Positions 1 through 8,565 of a stretch of 64,000 nt of DNA are shown piece by piece. Each line of letters starts with the position of its first letter. Positions within the stretch are counted from its first letter, which is position 1. This DNA comes from Oceanospirillum sp048264105 (GTDB taxonomy: Bacteria > Pseudomonadota > Gammaproteobacteria > Pseudomonadales > Halomonadaceae): positions 62,001-126,000 of the forward strand of contig JBLXDJ010000005.1 in NCBI GenBank assembly GCA_048264105.1, read 5' to 3'. Both the position numbers and the translations under genes were made by a program. The notes under the pieces are model-generated. The model was not told where the DNA came from. It was given only the letters and a program-made list of their open reading frames with translations, and ran no database searches.

Positions 1-1475
1 TCAACGGTAACCAGATGCGTGCCCGCGTACTGGGTGAGGGCGGTAACCTGGGTGTGACTCAGCGTGCCCGTATTGAGTACGGTCTGAGTGGTGGTGCATC
101 CAACACCGACTTTATTGATAACGCCGGTGGTGTGGATTGTTCTGACCACGAAGTAAACATCAAGATTCTGCTGGCTGAGCTGGTGGAACAGGGCGACATG
201 ACCGAGAAGCAGCGTAATCAGCTGCTGGAAGCGATGACCGAAGAAGTCGGTGATCTGGTTCTGAAGAACAACTACAGCCAGTCTCAGGCCCTGAGTCTTG
301 CGAAGATCATGGCGAAAGAAGGCATCGGCCAGTTCCGTCGCTTTATCAACGCGCTGGAAAGTGAAGGCAAGCTGAACCGTGAGCTGGAATTTATTCCAGG
401 TGATGATGAGCTGCTGGAGCGTTTCAACCAGGGTGAAGGTCTGACCCGTGCAGAGCTGTCGGTACTGATCTCTTACGCGAAATCAGATCTGAAACAAGCG
501 CTGCTGGCGACAGAAGTACCGGATGACAGCTTTATCGAGCGTGAAGTTGAGCGTGCTTTCCCAGGTGTACTGGTTGAGAAGTACAAGCCTGCGATGTACA
601 ACCACCGCCTGAAGCGTGAAATTGTATCGACTCAGCTGGCAAACGATCTGGTGGATCATGGTGGTATCGCCTTTATTCACCGTCTGATCGACTCCTCGGG
701 TGCCGAGGCTGCTGAAATCGCCCGTGCCTATGTGGTAACCCGTGAAGTATTTGGTATCCACAACCTGTGGAGCCAGATCGAACAGCTGGATAACCGTGTT
801 GAGAGCTCTGTTCAGTATGACATGATGCTGGAGCTGATGCGCCTGATCCGTCGTGCAACCCGCTGGTTCCTGCGTCCGCATCTGGCGAATCTGCCGGTGC
901 GTGATGTGATCGAACTGTACGAGCCGAAAGTCCGTATGCTGAGCGAAGGTATCGGTGAGCGTCTGCGCGGTGCACAGCTGGAAAGCTGGAGCAAAACCCG
1001 TGAAGATCTGATCAGCAAAGGTGTTCCTGAAGCACTGGCGGATCAGGTTGCGGCAACCTCCGGTCTGTACTCTCTGCTGGGTATCGTGGAAGCAGAACGT
1101 GCTACCGGTGAGAAACTGCAGCGTGTGGCTGAAGTTTACTTCGAGCTGGGTCATCAGTTGGATCTGCAGTGGATCAGCCAGAAGATTACTCAGCTGCATG
1201 TTCATGACAGCTGGGAAGCGCTGGCACGTGAAACTTTCCGTGATGATCTTGACTGGCAGAGCCGTGCTCTGGCGATCAGTGTGATTCAGATGGAAGATGG
1301 CGCGCTTGACGTTGAAGGTCGTGTGACTCAGTGGATGAAGCGTCACCAGCATCAGGTGAACCGCTGGCAGACCATCCTGCATGAGATCGAAAGCGGCAAC
1401 AAAGCCGACTTCCCGATCTACTCGGTGGCCATGCGTGAACTTTTTGACTTGGCACAGATGCAAATGGAGGCATAA
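1..1475 (+). CDS. gdhB: NAD-specific glutamate dehydrogenase, large type (3' part)
   Basis: This is the C-terminal part (about 490 residues) of the large NAD-dependent glutamate dehydrogenase, which oxidises glutamate to 2-oxoglutarate and ammonia in the cytoplasm. The reading frame is open from base 3, so the true start lies before the window; family members are about 1,600 residues. The segment ARVLGEGGNLGVTQ and the following GGVDCSDHEVNIKI are characteristic of the late catalytic domain of this family, and the rest is its helical C-terminal domain. The stop is TAA at 1473-1475. The DUF2835 gene starts 10 bases later, so the two are probably cotranscribed. The family is certain; nothing can be said about the missing N-terminal regulatory domains. 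Confidence 0.95.
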   Translation, partial: NGNQMRARVLGEGGNLGVTQRARIEYGLSGGASNTDFIDNAGGVDCSDHEVNIKILLAELVEQGDMTEKQRNQLLEAMTEEVGDLVLKNNYSQSQALSLAKIMAKEGIGQFRRFINALESEGKLNRELEFIPGDDELLERFNQGEGLTRAELSVLISYAKSDLKQALLATEVPDDSFIEREVERAFPGVLVEKYKPAMYNHRLKREIVSTQLANDLVDHGGIAFIHRLIDSSGAEAAEIARAYVVTREVFGIHNLWSQIEQLDNRVESSVQYDMMLELMRLIRRATRWFLRPHLANLPVRDVIELYEPKVRMLSEGIGERLRGAQLESWSKTREDLISKGVPEALADQVAATSGLYSLLGIVEAERATGEKLQRVAEVYFELGHQLDLQWISQKITQLHVHDSWEALARETFRDDLDWQSRALAISVIQMEDGALDVEGRVTQWMKRHQHQVNRWQTILHEIESGNKADFPIYSVAMRELFDLAQMQMEA

Positions 1476-1484
1476 TATGCCCCC

Positions 1485-1706
1485 ATGCAGGAAGTCATCA
1501 TTTCACTCAGCTTAAGTGCTGAAAAATATCTTGAGTATTACCGCGGTTACGCTTCCGGCGTAATCGCTTACGATACCCTCGGCAGGCGGGTGCAGTTACC
1601 CGCCTCCGTGTTGCGCCAGTTTGTTACCCACAAGGGGATTCATGGTGTATTCAGGGTAAAGTTCGGACCCGGTAATAAGTTCAAGAGCATAGAAAGGGTA
1701 GCCTGA
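1485..1706 (+). CDS. DUF2835 family protein
   Basis: A 73-residue protein recognised as DUF2835, a small conserved protein of unknown function often found next to this type of glutamate dehydrogenase. It has an N-terminal beta-strand-like stretch (MQEVIISLSLSAEKYLEYY), a central GRRVQLPASVLRQFVTHKGIHG block and the closing FRVKFGPGNKFKSIERV typical of the family. The only visible Shine-Dalgarno, GGAGG at 1466-1470 inside the end of the dehydrogenase gene, is 14 bases away, which is long. This suggests translational coupling to the upstream gene. The stop codon lies inside the stem of the following terminator. Confidence 0.85.
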   Translation: MQEVIISLSLSAEKYLEYYRGYASGVIAYDTLGRRVQLPASVLRQFVTHKGIHGVFRVKFGPGNKFKSIERVA

Positions 1707-1723
1707 AAGGGCTGCCCTTTTTT
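1694..1723 (+). terminator. Rho-independent terminator after the gdhB-DUF2835 unit
   Basis: GGGTAGCCT (1696-1704) pairs with GGGCTGCCC (1709-1717) across a GAAA tetraloop, flanked by AAA/TTT pairs and followed by six T. The stem begins inside the DUF2835 coding sequence and contains its stop codon. Confidence 0.9.
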
Positions 1724-1861
1724 GTTTGTGCTGATTGTTTTACTCCTCATTCACGCTTCATCTCTCTTAACCCCTCTGCTGTTAATGCTTTTAGTGCGCT
1801 GTCAGCGTATAATTCCGCCGTTTTTCATCCGCTTTGATGCATCGCTTTCGGGAGTCCTGTC

Positions 1862-2893
1862 ATGTACGGTTTAGCGCGCAATATTCTGTTCCGTTTTTCT
1901 GGTGAAACGGCCCATGAGTTGGCTTTGGATGGCCTGAATGCCGCCAATCGCCTTGGTCTGTTGTCTCCTTTTGTCGCAAAACCGGTGAATGCGCCGGTGG
2001 AAGTGATGGGCATTAAATTCCCGAACGCTGTCGGTATGGCGGCGGGTCTGGATAAGAATGCTGATTATCTGGATGCGCTGGGCACGCTGGGCTTTGGCTT
2101 TGTTGAGGTGGGTACGGTGACCCCTAAACCTCAGCCGGGTAATGACAAGCCGCGCCTGTTCCGTATCCCGGAGAAAGAAGCCATCATCAACCGTATGGGC
2201 TTCAACAACAAAGGTGTGCATCACCTGGTTGAGCAGGTTAAGCAGCGCAAGTTTCAGGGCATTGTCGGTATCAATATCGGTAAGAACCTGACCACCTCTG
2301 TGGAAGATGCTGAAAAAGATTACCTGTACTGCCTGAAAGAAGTTTATCCACACGCGGACTATGTGACGGTTAACATCTCTTCTCCAAACACTCCGGGGCT
2401 GCGTACCCTGCAGTTTGGTGAAACCCTTGAAGCGCTGCTACGAGCGTTGAAAGAGGAACAGACCCGTCTGGCTGAACAACATCAGCGTTATGTGCCGATC
2501 GCCGTTAAGATCGCTCCGGATATGACCGATGATGAGATTAAGCTGGTAGCGGATAACATCCGTAATCAGAAGATGGATGCGGTGATTGCAACCAACACGA
2601 CACTGGATCGCGACGCGGTTCTTGGGCTGGATAATGCAGATGAAGCCGGTGGTCTGAGCGGTAAACCGGTGCGTGATAAGTCCACTCATGTGATTAAAGT
2701 GCTGGCGGAAACCCTGCAGGGCGAACTGCCGATTATCGGTGTGGGCGGTATCGATTGTGCTGAAGCGGCCTGTGAAAAGATCGAAGCGGGCGCGAGTCTG
2801 GTTCAGGTTTACACCGGTTTCATCTATCAGGGCCCTAAACTGGTTAAAGAAGCGGCTGAGGCGGTTGCTGCTTTGCAGGCATCCCGTAAGTAA
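1862..2893 (+). CDS. pyrD: Quinone-dependent dihydroorotate dehydrogenase (class 2)
   Basis: Oxidises dihydroorotate to orotate in pyrimidine synthesis and passes electrons to quinone at the inner membrane. The 343-residue length matches class 2 enzymes. The N-terminal amphipathic helix (MYGLARNILFRFSGETAHEL) is the membrane and quinone-entry segment of that class. Visible motifs are the FMN-binding GMAAGLDKN, the NRMGFNNKG loop, VNISSPNTPGLR carrying the class 2 catalytic serine, and the phosphate-binding IIGVGGI near the C terminus. The ATG at 1862 follows a GGGAG sequence. It stands as a single gene between two terminators. Confidence 0.97.
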   Translation: MYGLARNILFRFSGETAHELALDGLNAANRLGLLSPFVAKPVNAPVEVMGIKFPNAVGMAAGLDKNADYLDALGTLGFGFVEVGTVTPKPQPGNDKPRLFRIPEKEAIINRMGFNNKGVHHLVEQVKQRKFQGIVGINIGKNLTTSVEDAEKDYLYCLKEVYPHADYVTVNISSPNTPGLRTLQFGETLEALLRALKEEQTRLAEQHQRYVPIAVKIAPDMTDDEIKLVADNIRNQKMDAVIATNTTLDRDAVLGLDNADEAGGLSGKPVRDKSTHVIKVLAETLQGELPIIGVGGIDCAEAACEKIEAGASLVQVYTGFIYQGPKLVKEAAEAVAALQASRK

Positions 2894-2901
2894 CCCTAAG
2901 G

Positions 2902-2921
2902 GAAGCTGACGCTTCTTTTTT
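2902..2921 (+). terminator. Terminator of pyrD
   Basis: GAAGC (2902-2906), TGAC loop, GCTTC (2911-2915), then a run of six T. It is short but correctly placed 8 bases after the pyrD stop. Confidence 0.75.
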
Positions 2922-2930
2922 GTCAGATAC

Positions 2931-2956
2931 TAAAAAGGCTCGCGGATGCGAGCCTT
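2931..2956 (-). terminator. Terminator of rmf
   Basis: AAGGCTCGC (2935-2943) and GCGAGCCTT (2948-2956) form a 9-bp stem with a four-base loop. Read on the minus strand it ends in a T-run (plus-strand A-run 2932-2936), so it serves the leftward rmf gene. Confidence 0.85.
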
Positions 2957-3025
2957 AAAGTTCTTATGTACGAACGGTAGGATTTGGATCCTGAGCAGCC
3001 CGTCGGCTTGCCAGTGATCTGAAAT

Positions 3026-3235
3026 CTAAGACAGTACGGTCGGATTCTTGTGGATTCCGGAGACACCTGTCATACCCGCCCATGAATCAGCGCGGCCTTC
3101 TCGCCATCCGCTCATCCAGTATTGTCGGGTATCAATGTTGTTATTTGGGCATAGATCACGGGATTTTCCGGTTACGCCCGCTTGGTAACCACGTAAAAAA
3201 GCTCGTTGGGCAGGGTCTCTTTTTTGTCTTTTCAT
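3026..3235 (-). CDS. rmf: Ribosome modulation factor
   Basis: A small basic protein that dimerises 70S ribosomes into inactive 100S particles in stationary phase. The 69-residue sequence starts MKRQKRDPAQRAFLRGYQAG, carries the LCPNNNIDTRQYWMSGWREGR segment, and matches the family core closely. It is somewhat longer than the 55-residue E. coli protein because of a C-terminal tail. It is transcribed alone, away from rlmKL, and closed by the hairpin at 2931-2956. The pyrD-rmf-rlmKL neighbourhood is also known from pseudomonads, which supports the call. Confidence 0.96.
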   Translation of the reverse strand: MKRQKRDPAQRAFLRGYQAGVTGKSRDLCPNNNIDTRQYWMSGWREGRADSWAGMTGVSGIHKNPTVLS

Positions 3236-3721
3236 AGTGAGTAACGCCTCGTAGCTATCTGTGGAGTTTGTCGGGGCACCGTGGCTCGTTCAGATGTGCT
3301 GTTAGTCGGCACTGGCTGGAGTCTACGGCGGGCCGAATCGCAACGGCCTCTGACAAACGCTCCCTAAATGTAAAGTCCTGTGGCACCTGGATGCCGTTTT
3401 TTCAGGTCTGGATTCAGATCTTGTCGGATCTGATACATCAGGTTTCTTTAACCTCCGGTCTGATGTTGCGGTACATATTCTCAAAATGGATGATCTTAAG
3501 AGTACGTACTTTCAAAGACCTGTTTAGGGGTTTAGAGTTCACTTGTTTTTACGGTATTCAGTGTTACGACGTTTGCGCAAGTTGTGCGGCAACAGTTAAG
3601 TTGTAGTTGAATTGACATACTTTGTCGAACACCTTTTTTTCATAATCCTGCCGTCGCTTAGTCGAGGCAGGAATAACGAAACATGCTAATGAAGTTAGCC
3701 TGTTGAATTGGCTGGGAAATA
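3236..3721. promoter_or_regulatory. 486-bp divergent rmf/rlmKL control region with a leader hairpin
   Basis: No supportable gene lies here. It must hold the rmf promoter (leftward) and the rlmKL promoter and leader (rightward). A TTGACA at 3612-3617 and a CATAAT at 3641-3646 are present, but their 23-base spacing is too wide to call a promoter. A stable hairpin, TCCTGCC (3646-3652) with GGCAGGA (3666-3672), TCG/CGA inner pairs and one bulged G, sits about 50 bases before the rlmKL start. Its function is unknown. Confidence 0.45.
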
Positions 3722-5905
3722 ATGGCTTTACTAGATCTTTTTTTAACCTGTCCGAAAAGCCTTGAAGGCCTGTTAGCACAAGAATGTGCTCAACTGGGTG
3801 CAGAGAACGTAAAGGAAAAAGTCGCAGGTGTTGAGTGTCAGGCGACACTGGAAGTGGCCTATCGCCTCTGCCTGTGGTCCCGTCTGGCGAACCGTGTTCT
3901 GTTACGCCTTTACACTGGCCCAGCAGAGACTGCTGATGAGATGTATGACACGGTTCAGTGGGTCAACTGGCAGGAGCACATGCAGGAGCAGGGTACGCTG
4001 GCGGTTGATTTCACCGGTACAAACCGTGAAATCCGCAATACACACTTTGCTGCGCAGCGGGTAAAAGATGCCATTGTTGATCAGCTGAAAGAGAAAACAG
4101 GCTATCGCCACTCGGTCGATAAAGAGCGTCCGTCGATGCGGGTTAATGCCCGTCTGAACCGTGGTGAGGTGGTGCTGAGTCTGGATCTGTCCGGCAGCAG
4201 TCTGCACCAGCGTGGCTATCGTCTGGATGGTGCGATGGCGCCCCTGAAAGAGAATCTGGCCGCAGCAATTCTGATCCGCTCCGGCTGGCCTGAGCTGGCG
4301 AAAGAGGGTAAACCTCTGATCGATCCGATGTGTGGTTCCGGTACTCTGCTGATTGAGGCGGCTCTGATCGCTATGGATCAGGCACCGGGTCTGAATCGCA
4401 GCCACTTCGGCTTCTTCACCTGGAAACAGCACGATTTTGATCTCTGGCGTGAAGTGGAGCATGAAGCAGAAGCCCGTGCTTCTCTGGGTCGCAAACGCTG
4501 GAACGGTCTGATCTACGGTTACGATGCCAGCGGCAAAGCGCTGGTCGCGGCTCAGAAGAACATCCGTCGTGCGGGTCTGGATAAGATTGTTAATGTCACC
4601 AAAAAAGAGCTGGCTTATTTTGTTCAGCCAACTCACGCCGGTAATCTGGAAGCGGGTCTTGTTGCGACCAACCCGCCTTACGGTGAACGTATCAGTGATA
4701 TGCCGTCGCTGATCCACCTGTACCGTCACCTAGGTGATCGTCTGAAAGAGTCTTTCCCGGGCTGGCAGGTCTCTGTATTCACCGGTAACGCCGATCTGTG
4801 TCACAAGATGGGTCTGCGCAGTCATAAGCAATACAACATGTTTAACGGCGCTCTGCCGTGTAAATTGCTGCTGTTTGCTGTGGCTGCTGATTCCGACCAG
4901 CGGGTACGTCCTGATAAGCCGACTCAGAGTACTGAAGAGCTGATTATGGATGAATCCGCCTGGAGTGAAGGCGGGCGTATGTTCGCTAACCGGGTGCGTA
5001 AAAACCTGAAAAATCTGAAAAAATGGCTGAAAAAAGAGAAAACGGAGTGCTATCGCGCTTACGACTCTGATATTCCGGAATACGCGGTTGCTGTGGATGT
5101 CTACGGTGATCACCTGCATGTTCAGGAATACGCACCACCGAAGACGATCGACCCTGCCAAGGCAGAGCGCCGCCTGATGGATGTGATTCAGGTGTTACCG
5201 GGTGTCTTCAATATCAACCCGTCCAACATTCACCTGAAGCAGCGTAAGCGTCAGTCCGGTCGTGCTCAGTACGAGAAGATGGACAAAAAGCGCGAGATGA
5301 TGACGGTCACCGAAGGGCCATGCAAACTGCTGGTTAATCTCGACGATTATCTGGATACCGGTTTGTTCCTGGATCATCGTCCGATCCGCACCTATATCGG
5401 CGAGCAGTCAAAAGATCTGCGGGTTCTGAACCTGTTCTGCTATACCGCAACGGCGACGGTGCATGCTGCTGTCGGTGGTGCCCGCAGTACGGTCAGTGTT
5501 GATCTGTCCAACACCTATCTGGACTGGGGCAAAAAGAATATGCGCCTGAACGGATTCTATGGTGAAGAGCATGAGTTTATTCAGGCGGACTGCAAGCAGT
5601 GGCTGCAGGAAAACAGCCGTCTGTTTGACCTGATCTTTATGGACCCGCCAACCTTCTCCAACTCGAAGCGGATGAAGGATGTGCTGGATATTCAGCGGGA
5701 CCATGGCCGTATGATTCGTGATGCGATGCGGGTGCTGGCACCTGGCGGGGCGCTGATCTTCTCTAATAACCTGCGCAGTTTCAAAATGGATGAGTCCGTT
5801 CTTGAAGAGTTTGACGTGCAGGATATCTCGAAAGAGTCAGTGCCAACGGATTTTGCCCGTAATCCTAAGATTCATCACTGCTTTGAGATCCGTTATTTTG
5901 ACTGA
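3722..5905 (+). CDS. rlmL: Bifunctional 23S rRNA methyltransferase RlmK/RlmL
   Basis: A fused enzyme that methylates G2445 (N2) and G2069 (N7) of 23S rRNA during 50S assembly. At 727 residues it has the full fusion length. The N-terminal half has a THUMP domain followed by an RlmL Rossmann methyltransferase (LIDPMCGSGTLLIEAA, then the catalytic LVATNPPYGER). The C-terminal half is RlmK-type (LRVLNLFCYTATATVHAA, then DLIFMDPPTFSNSKRM). The start at 3722 has only a weak upstream purine stretch. It is a single-gene unit ending in a strong terminator. Confidence 0.97.
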   Translation: MALLDLFLTCPKSLEGLLAQECAQLGAENVKEKVAGVECQATLEVAYRLCLWSRLANRVLLRLYTGPAETADEMYDTVQWVNWQEHMQEQGTLAVDFTGTNREIRNTHFAAQRVKDAIVDQLKEKTGYRHSVDKERPSMRVNARLNRGEVVLSLDLSGSSLHQRGYRLDGAMAPLKENLAAAILIRSGWPELAKEGKPLIDPMCGSGTLLIEAALIAMDQAPGLNRSHFGFFTWKQHDFDLWREVEHEAEARASLGRKRWNGLIYGYDASGKALVAAQKNIRRAGLDKIVNVTKKELAYFVQPTHAGNLEAGLVATNPPYGERISDMPSLIHLYRHLGDRLKESFPGWQVSVFTGNADLCHKMGLRSHKQYNMFNGALPCKLLLFAVAADSDQRVRPDKPTQSTEELIMDESAWSEGGRMFANRVRKNLKNLKKWLKKEKTECYRAYDSDIPEYAVAVDVYGDHLHVQEYAPPKTIDPAKAERRLMDVIQVLPGVFNINPSNIHLKQRKRQSGRAQYEKMDKKREMMTVTEGPCKLLVNLDDYLDTGLFLDHRPIRTYIGEQSKDLRVLNLFCYTATATVHAAVGGARSTVSVDLSNTYLDWGKKNMRLNGFYGEEHEFIQADCKQWLQENSRLFDLIFMDPPTFSNSKRMKDVLDIQRDHGRMIRDAMRVLAPGGALIFSNNLRSFKMDESVLEEFDVQDISKESVPTDFARNPKIHHCFEIRYFD

Positions 5906-5924
5906 TCGTAGGGTGTAAAAAATA

Positions 5925-5957
5925 CAGCCTGACGGGGCTTCCCCGCAGGCTGTTTTT
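5925..5957 (+). terminator. Terminator of rlmKL
   Basis: CAGCCTG..CGGGG (from 5925) pairs with CCCCG..CAGGCTG (to 5952), followed by TTTTT. It is a strong GC-rich stem with a short loop. Confidence 0.9.
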
Positions 5958-6003
5958 ATATCAGGTTGTTGCGTTTAGCTGTTAGAAGTTTCGGAGAATA
6001 AAG

Positions 6004-6255
6004 ATGAGTAAGGTTTTAAATCTGTACACCACGCTTGGCTGTCATCTGTGTGAGCAGGCGCTGGCGATTGTGCATCCGCTGGTAGCGGAAAAGGGGATAG
6101 AGCTTAAGCTGGTGGAGATCAGTGAGTCAGAAGCTCTGGTGGAGCAATACGGTATCCGTATTCCGGTGATTCGTCTTGAGGGGCGGGAAGAGGAGCTGGG
6201 TTGGCCGTTCGATCAGGTGGCTGCCGAAGAGTATCTGGCGCTGGCACAGGCTTAA
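6004..6255 (+). CDS. Glutaredoxin-family (thioredoxin-fold) protein
   Basis: An 83-residue thioredoxin-fold protein of the small glutaredoxin-like family. It has the first beta strand LNLYTTLGCHLC with a CxxC redox pair at C13 and C16, and the cis-proline segment GIRIPVIRL. It ends in a short helix containing WPF. The ATG at 6004 follows CGGAGAATAAAG. It is expected to act as a cytoplasmic thiol-disulfide protein; its partner is not known. It converges with the WGR gene. Confidence 0.85.
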   Translation: MSKVLNLYTTLGCHLCEQALAIVHPLVAEKGIELKLVEISESEALVEQYGIRIPVIRLEGREEELGWPFDQVAAEEYLALAQA

Positions 6256-6276
6256 GGTCACCAGCGTTTGATCTGT

Positions 6277-6564
6277 TTAGCCGGTGGGCAGCTCGCCGGC
6301 TTTCATCAGGTCGGAGAAGAGATCGGCGGCTTCTTCGCTGTCATCCAGCTGCAGCACGCGTTTCATCCCCCGGCTTTCCTGTACGGTGCCGATGCTTTCC
6401 ATCAGGGTTACCGCTTCTTCATAGGATTCCATCAGAGAGTGCGTCAGGCCACCAAACTGAGTGCCAATCTGCCCCCAGGCTTTGGTTAACAGCCAGTCGC
6501 CGAACATATCCTGATGGATATGAACCAGACAGTAATCATGTTCGTTTTGCCAGCGAACAATCAC
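6277..6564 (-). CDS. WGR-domain protein
   Basis: A 95-residue protein made almost entirely of a WGR domain, named for the Trp-Gly-Arg motif; here the core reads DWLLTKAWGQIGTQFGG, with Q replacing R. WGR domains in PARPs and MolR-type proteins contact nucleic acid, but the role of these stand-alone bacterial versions is not established. The start is GTG at 6564, chosen because AGGAG lies about nine bases upstream. It converges with the glutaredoxin-family gene, with only 21 bases between the stops. Confidence 0.75.
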   Translation of the reverse strand: MIVRWQNEHDYCLVHIHQDMFGDWLLTKAWGQIGTQFGGLTHSLMESYEEAVTLMESIGTVQESRGMKRVLQLDDSEEAADLFSDLMKAGELPTG

Positions 6565-6942
6565 TTGTGCAACTCCTGCGGACTGATATGATTCCCAACT
6601 ACTGAGATCGTTATTGATCGGTTAGTAGTCCCTTTAAAGCGCTAACTGCCGGTTTGTCAGGCAGGGTATAAATTGAGTCAGTATAACCCTGTTCAGATTG
6701 CTGAATCAGAACAGGATTAGTGAATCTTTTCAGGTGTACTTATTCTGAACGGCTTGATTGTACCAAAAGTACAGAATTAAGCAGATACGCGAAGTATCCG
6801 GACCCAATTTCTACCAGTGGCAGGAATTGAGCCTGAATCCCTCGCATTTGTAAAGTGTTGATATAAAAAGCGCTTTAGCTTGTTTGCAAAAGCAAGGCAG
6901 CGTTATATAAAGCCGTATCAAAAATAGAGCAGAGGAAAACTG
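6565..6942. promoter_or_regulatory. 378-bp divergent region between the WGR gene and pdxB
   Basis: No gene is visible. It holds the likely pdxB promoter (6884-6911) and an imperfect inverted repeat at 6688-6715 (CCTGTTCAGATT against AATCAGAACAGG, one mismatch) without a T-run. That repeat may be an operator or a processing hairpin. Confidence 0.35.
6884..6911 (+). promoter_or_regulatory. Putative sigma-70 promoter of pdxB
   Basis: TTGCAA (6884-6889), 16-base spacer, TATAAA (6906-6911), about 30 bases before the pdxB ATG. The boxes are close to consensus but no transcript data exist. Confidence 0.45.
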
Positions 6943-8106
6943 ATGCACATTATTGCCGATGAAAATATCCCCCTGGTTCAGGAGTTCTTCTCCGAACTGG
7001 GTACGATTGAAACACTGCCGGGACGTTCCATGACCCGGGAGCAGATTCAGAAGGCTGATGTGTTACTGGTACGCTCTATTACCCAGGTCAATGAGGTGTT
7101 GCTGCAGGGTACCAATGTACGCTTTGTGGCCACCGCAACCATCGGTTGTGATCATATCGATCAGGAGTATCTGGCAGCGAATAAAATCGGCTTTGCAAAT
7201 GCCCCGGGCTGCAATGCCAACTCCGTGGTGGAGTATGTGTTGAGTGTCCTGTCTCTGCTGGCAGATCAGGAAGACTTTATCCTGAAAGATAAAACCATAG
7301 GTATTATCGGCACCGGTAATGTGGGTGGTCGGCTCAGGGAGCGTCTGGAAGAGATCGGTCTTAACGTCCTTGTGAATGACCCGCCCCGTGCTGAGGCAGA
7401 GGGCTCTGAAGGCTTTACAGAGCTTGATGAGCTGCTGGAGCAGTCGGATATTATCTCCATGCACACACCGCTGATTAAGCAGGGTGAGCATCCTACGCTG
7501 CATCTGCTGAATGAGTCCCGCATCAATAAGCTGAAACCGGATACGGTGCTGATCAACAGTGGCCGGGGCGCAGCTATTGATACTCAGGCACTGAAAACCC
7601 GTCTGCAGGAAAAAGGTGATCTGTACACCGTACTGGATGTATGGGAGTCAGAGCCAAATATTGATCATGAGCTACTGGAGCTGGTGGATGTGGGCACACC
7701 GCATATCGCCGGTTACAGCCTGGATGGCAAGCTAGGTGGTACTGAGATGGTGTATCAGTCCGTGTGCCAGCACTTCGGCCTGCCTGCCCGTAAGAAACTG
7801 GGGCAGCTGATCCCTGAGCCTCCGCTGCGCAAGCTTTCGTTCTCCAGTCAGGCGCACCGCTGGCAATCCACCCTGACGGCAATCCGTGCCTGCTACGATG
7901 TCCGCAATGACGATATGGCAATGCGTCGTGCATTCAGCAAAGCACGTAAAAAAGAGATCCCTCTGGGACAGGCTTTTGACGAGTTACGCCGGGCTTATCC
8001 GGTACGTCGCGAATTTCATACCCTTAAGGTTCAGCTGAAAACCAGCCAGAAGAAACTGGGTGACCGGTTAGAGAAATTTGGCTTTTCCGTTCGTTTGGGA
8101 AAATAG
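6943..8106 (+). CDS. pdxB: Erythronate-4-phosphate dehydrogenase
   Basis: The second step of DXP-dependent pyridoxal phosphate synthesis: NAD-dependent oxidation of 4-phosphoerythronate. At 387 residues it has family length. Features are the split D-2-hydroxyacid dehydrogenase fold, the NAD-binding GIIGTGNVGGRLRERL, and the catalytic Arg/Glu/His segments INSGRGAAID, DVWESEP and TPHIAGYSLDGK. It also has the C-terminal PdxB dimerisation domain ending in VRREFHTLKVQL. The start follows AGAGGAAAACTG. It is a single gene ended by a strong terminator. Confidence 0.97.
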   Translation: MHIIADENIPLVQEFFSELGTIETLPGRSMTREQIQKADVLLVRSITQVNEVLLQGTNVRFVATATIGCDHIDQEYLAANKIGFANAPGCNANSVVEYVLSVLSLLADQEDFILKDKTIGIIGTGNVGGRLRERLEEIGLNVLVNDPPRAEAEGSEGFTELDELLEQSDIISMHTPLIKQGEHPTLHLLNESRINKLKPDTVLINSGRGAAIDTQALKTRLQEKGDLYTVLDVWESEPNIDHELLELVDVGTPHIAGYSLDGKLGGTEMVYQSVCQHFGLPARKKLGQLIPEPPLRKLSFSSQAHRWQSTLTAIRACYDVRNDDMAMRRAFSKARKKEIPLGQAFDELRRAYPVRREFHTLKVQLKTSQKKLGDRLEKFGFSVRLGK

Positions 8107-8166
8107 TTTGTTCGGTCCGATGAATAATTATTGTTCTAAGTAAGCGACCCTTAAATTTTTTGCATG

Positions 8167-8194
8167 ATACCCGGCTTTGGCCGGGTATTTTTTT
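8167..8194 (+). terminator. Terminator of pdxB
   Basis: ATACCCGGC (8167-8175), TTTG loop, GCCGGGTAT (8180-8188), then a run of T. Confidence 0.92.
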
Positions 8195-8565
8195 GCCTGA
8201 AAGAAAGCGACTTGTCCGGCTTTGTGCCGCCTGTGCACTGACTTCCCGTCATTCTGCTTTTTCTGAACCTGATGTTAAAAACCGGTAAAACCCTCGGTTA
8301 ACCCAGTTTTTTTAAGGTTTTTTATCTGTTTATTACACCTTGACGCTCAATCATAAATTTCGCTACGTTAAAAAAGGCAGATGGTTGCCATCTGTAAAAC
8401 ATCGGGAAGATCCGTTCGAAACTTCCCCACAGGTTTTGCCTGTTCAGTTCGCTGAGGGTTTCAGATCCATTGAGTTATATGCTTTTCAACCTTTGAATGG
8501 CATCGGTTCTGAAGACTCAGGTCAATTTTACTGCCTTGTTCGGCAGTGTCGGAAGATGGAGCGAC
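8195..8565. promoter_or_regulatory. 371-bp upstream region of teaA
   Basis: No gene is visible. A perfect 7-bp inverted repeat with a three-base spacer (CAGATGG TTG CCATCTG, 8378-8394) lies about 170 bases before teaA and could be an operator. No convincing sigma-70 or sigma-54 promoter was found, so the osmotic control expected for such an operon cannot be assigned to a site. Confidence 0.35.

Noticed and set aside
483..1463. 326-codon antisense frame across gdhB
   Set aside because: Mirror frame of a well-recognised dehydrogenase; composition typical of antisense reading.
1477..1515. 12-codon minicistron with good spacing to GGAGG, overlapping the DUF2835 start
   Set aside because: The ATG at 1477 lies in another frame; too short to support, and the DUF2835 start at 1485 gives a full family protein.
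3268..3606. 112-codon open frame before rlmKL
   Set aside because: No ribosome-binding site, cysteine-rich random composition, no family resemblance, and it lies in the divergent control region.
8195..8565. Sigma-54 promoter for teaA
   Set aside because: The nearest GG/GC pair (8376-8389) has a nine-base instead of ten-base spacing and is simply part of the inverted repeat.
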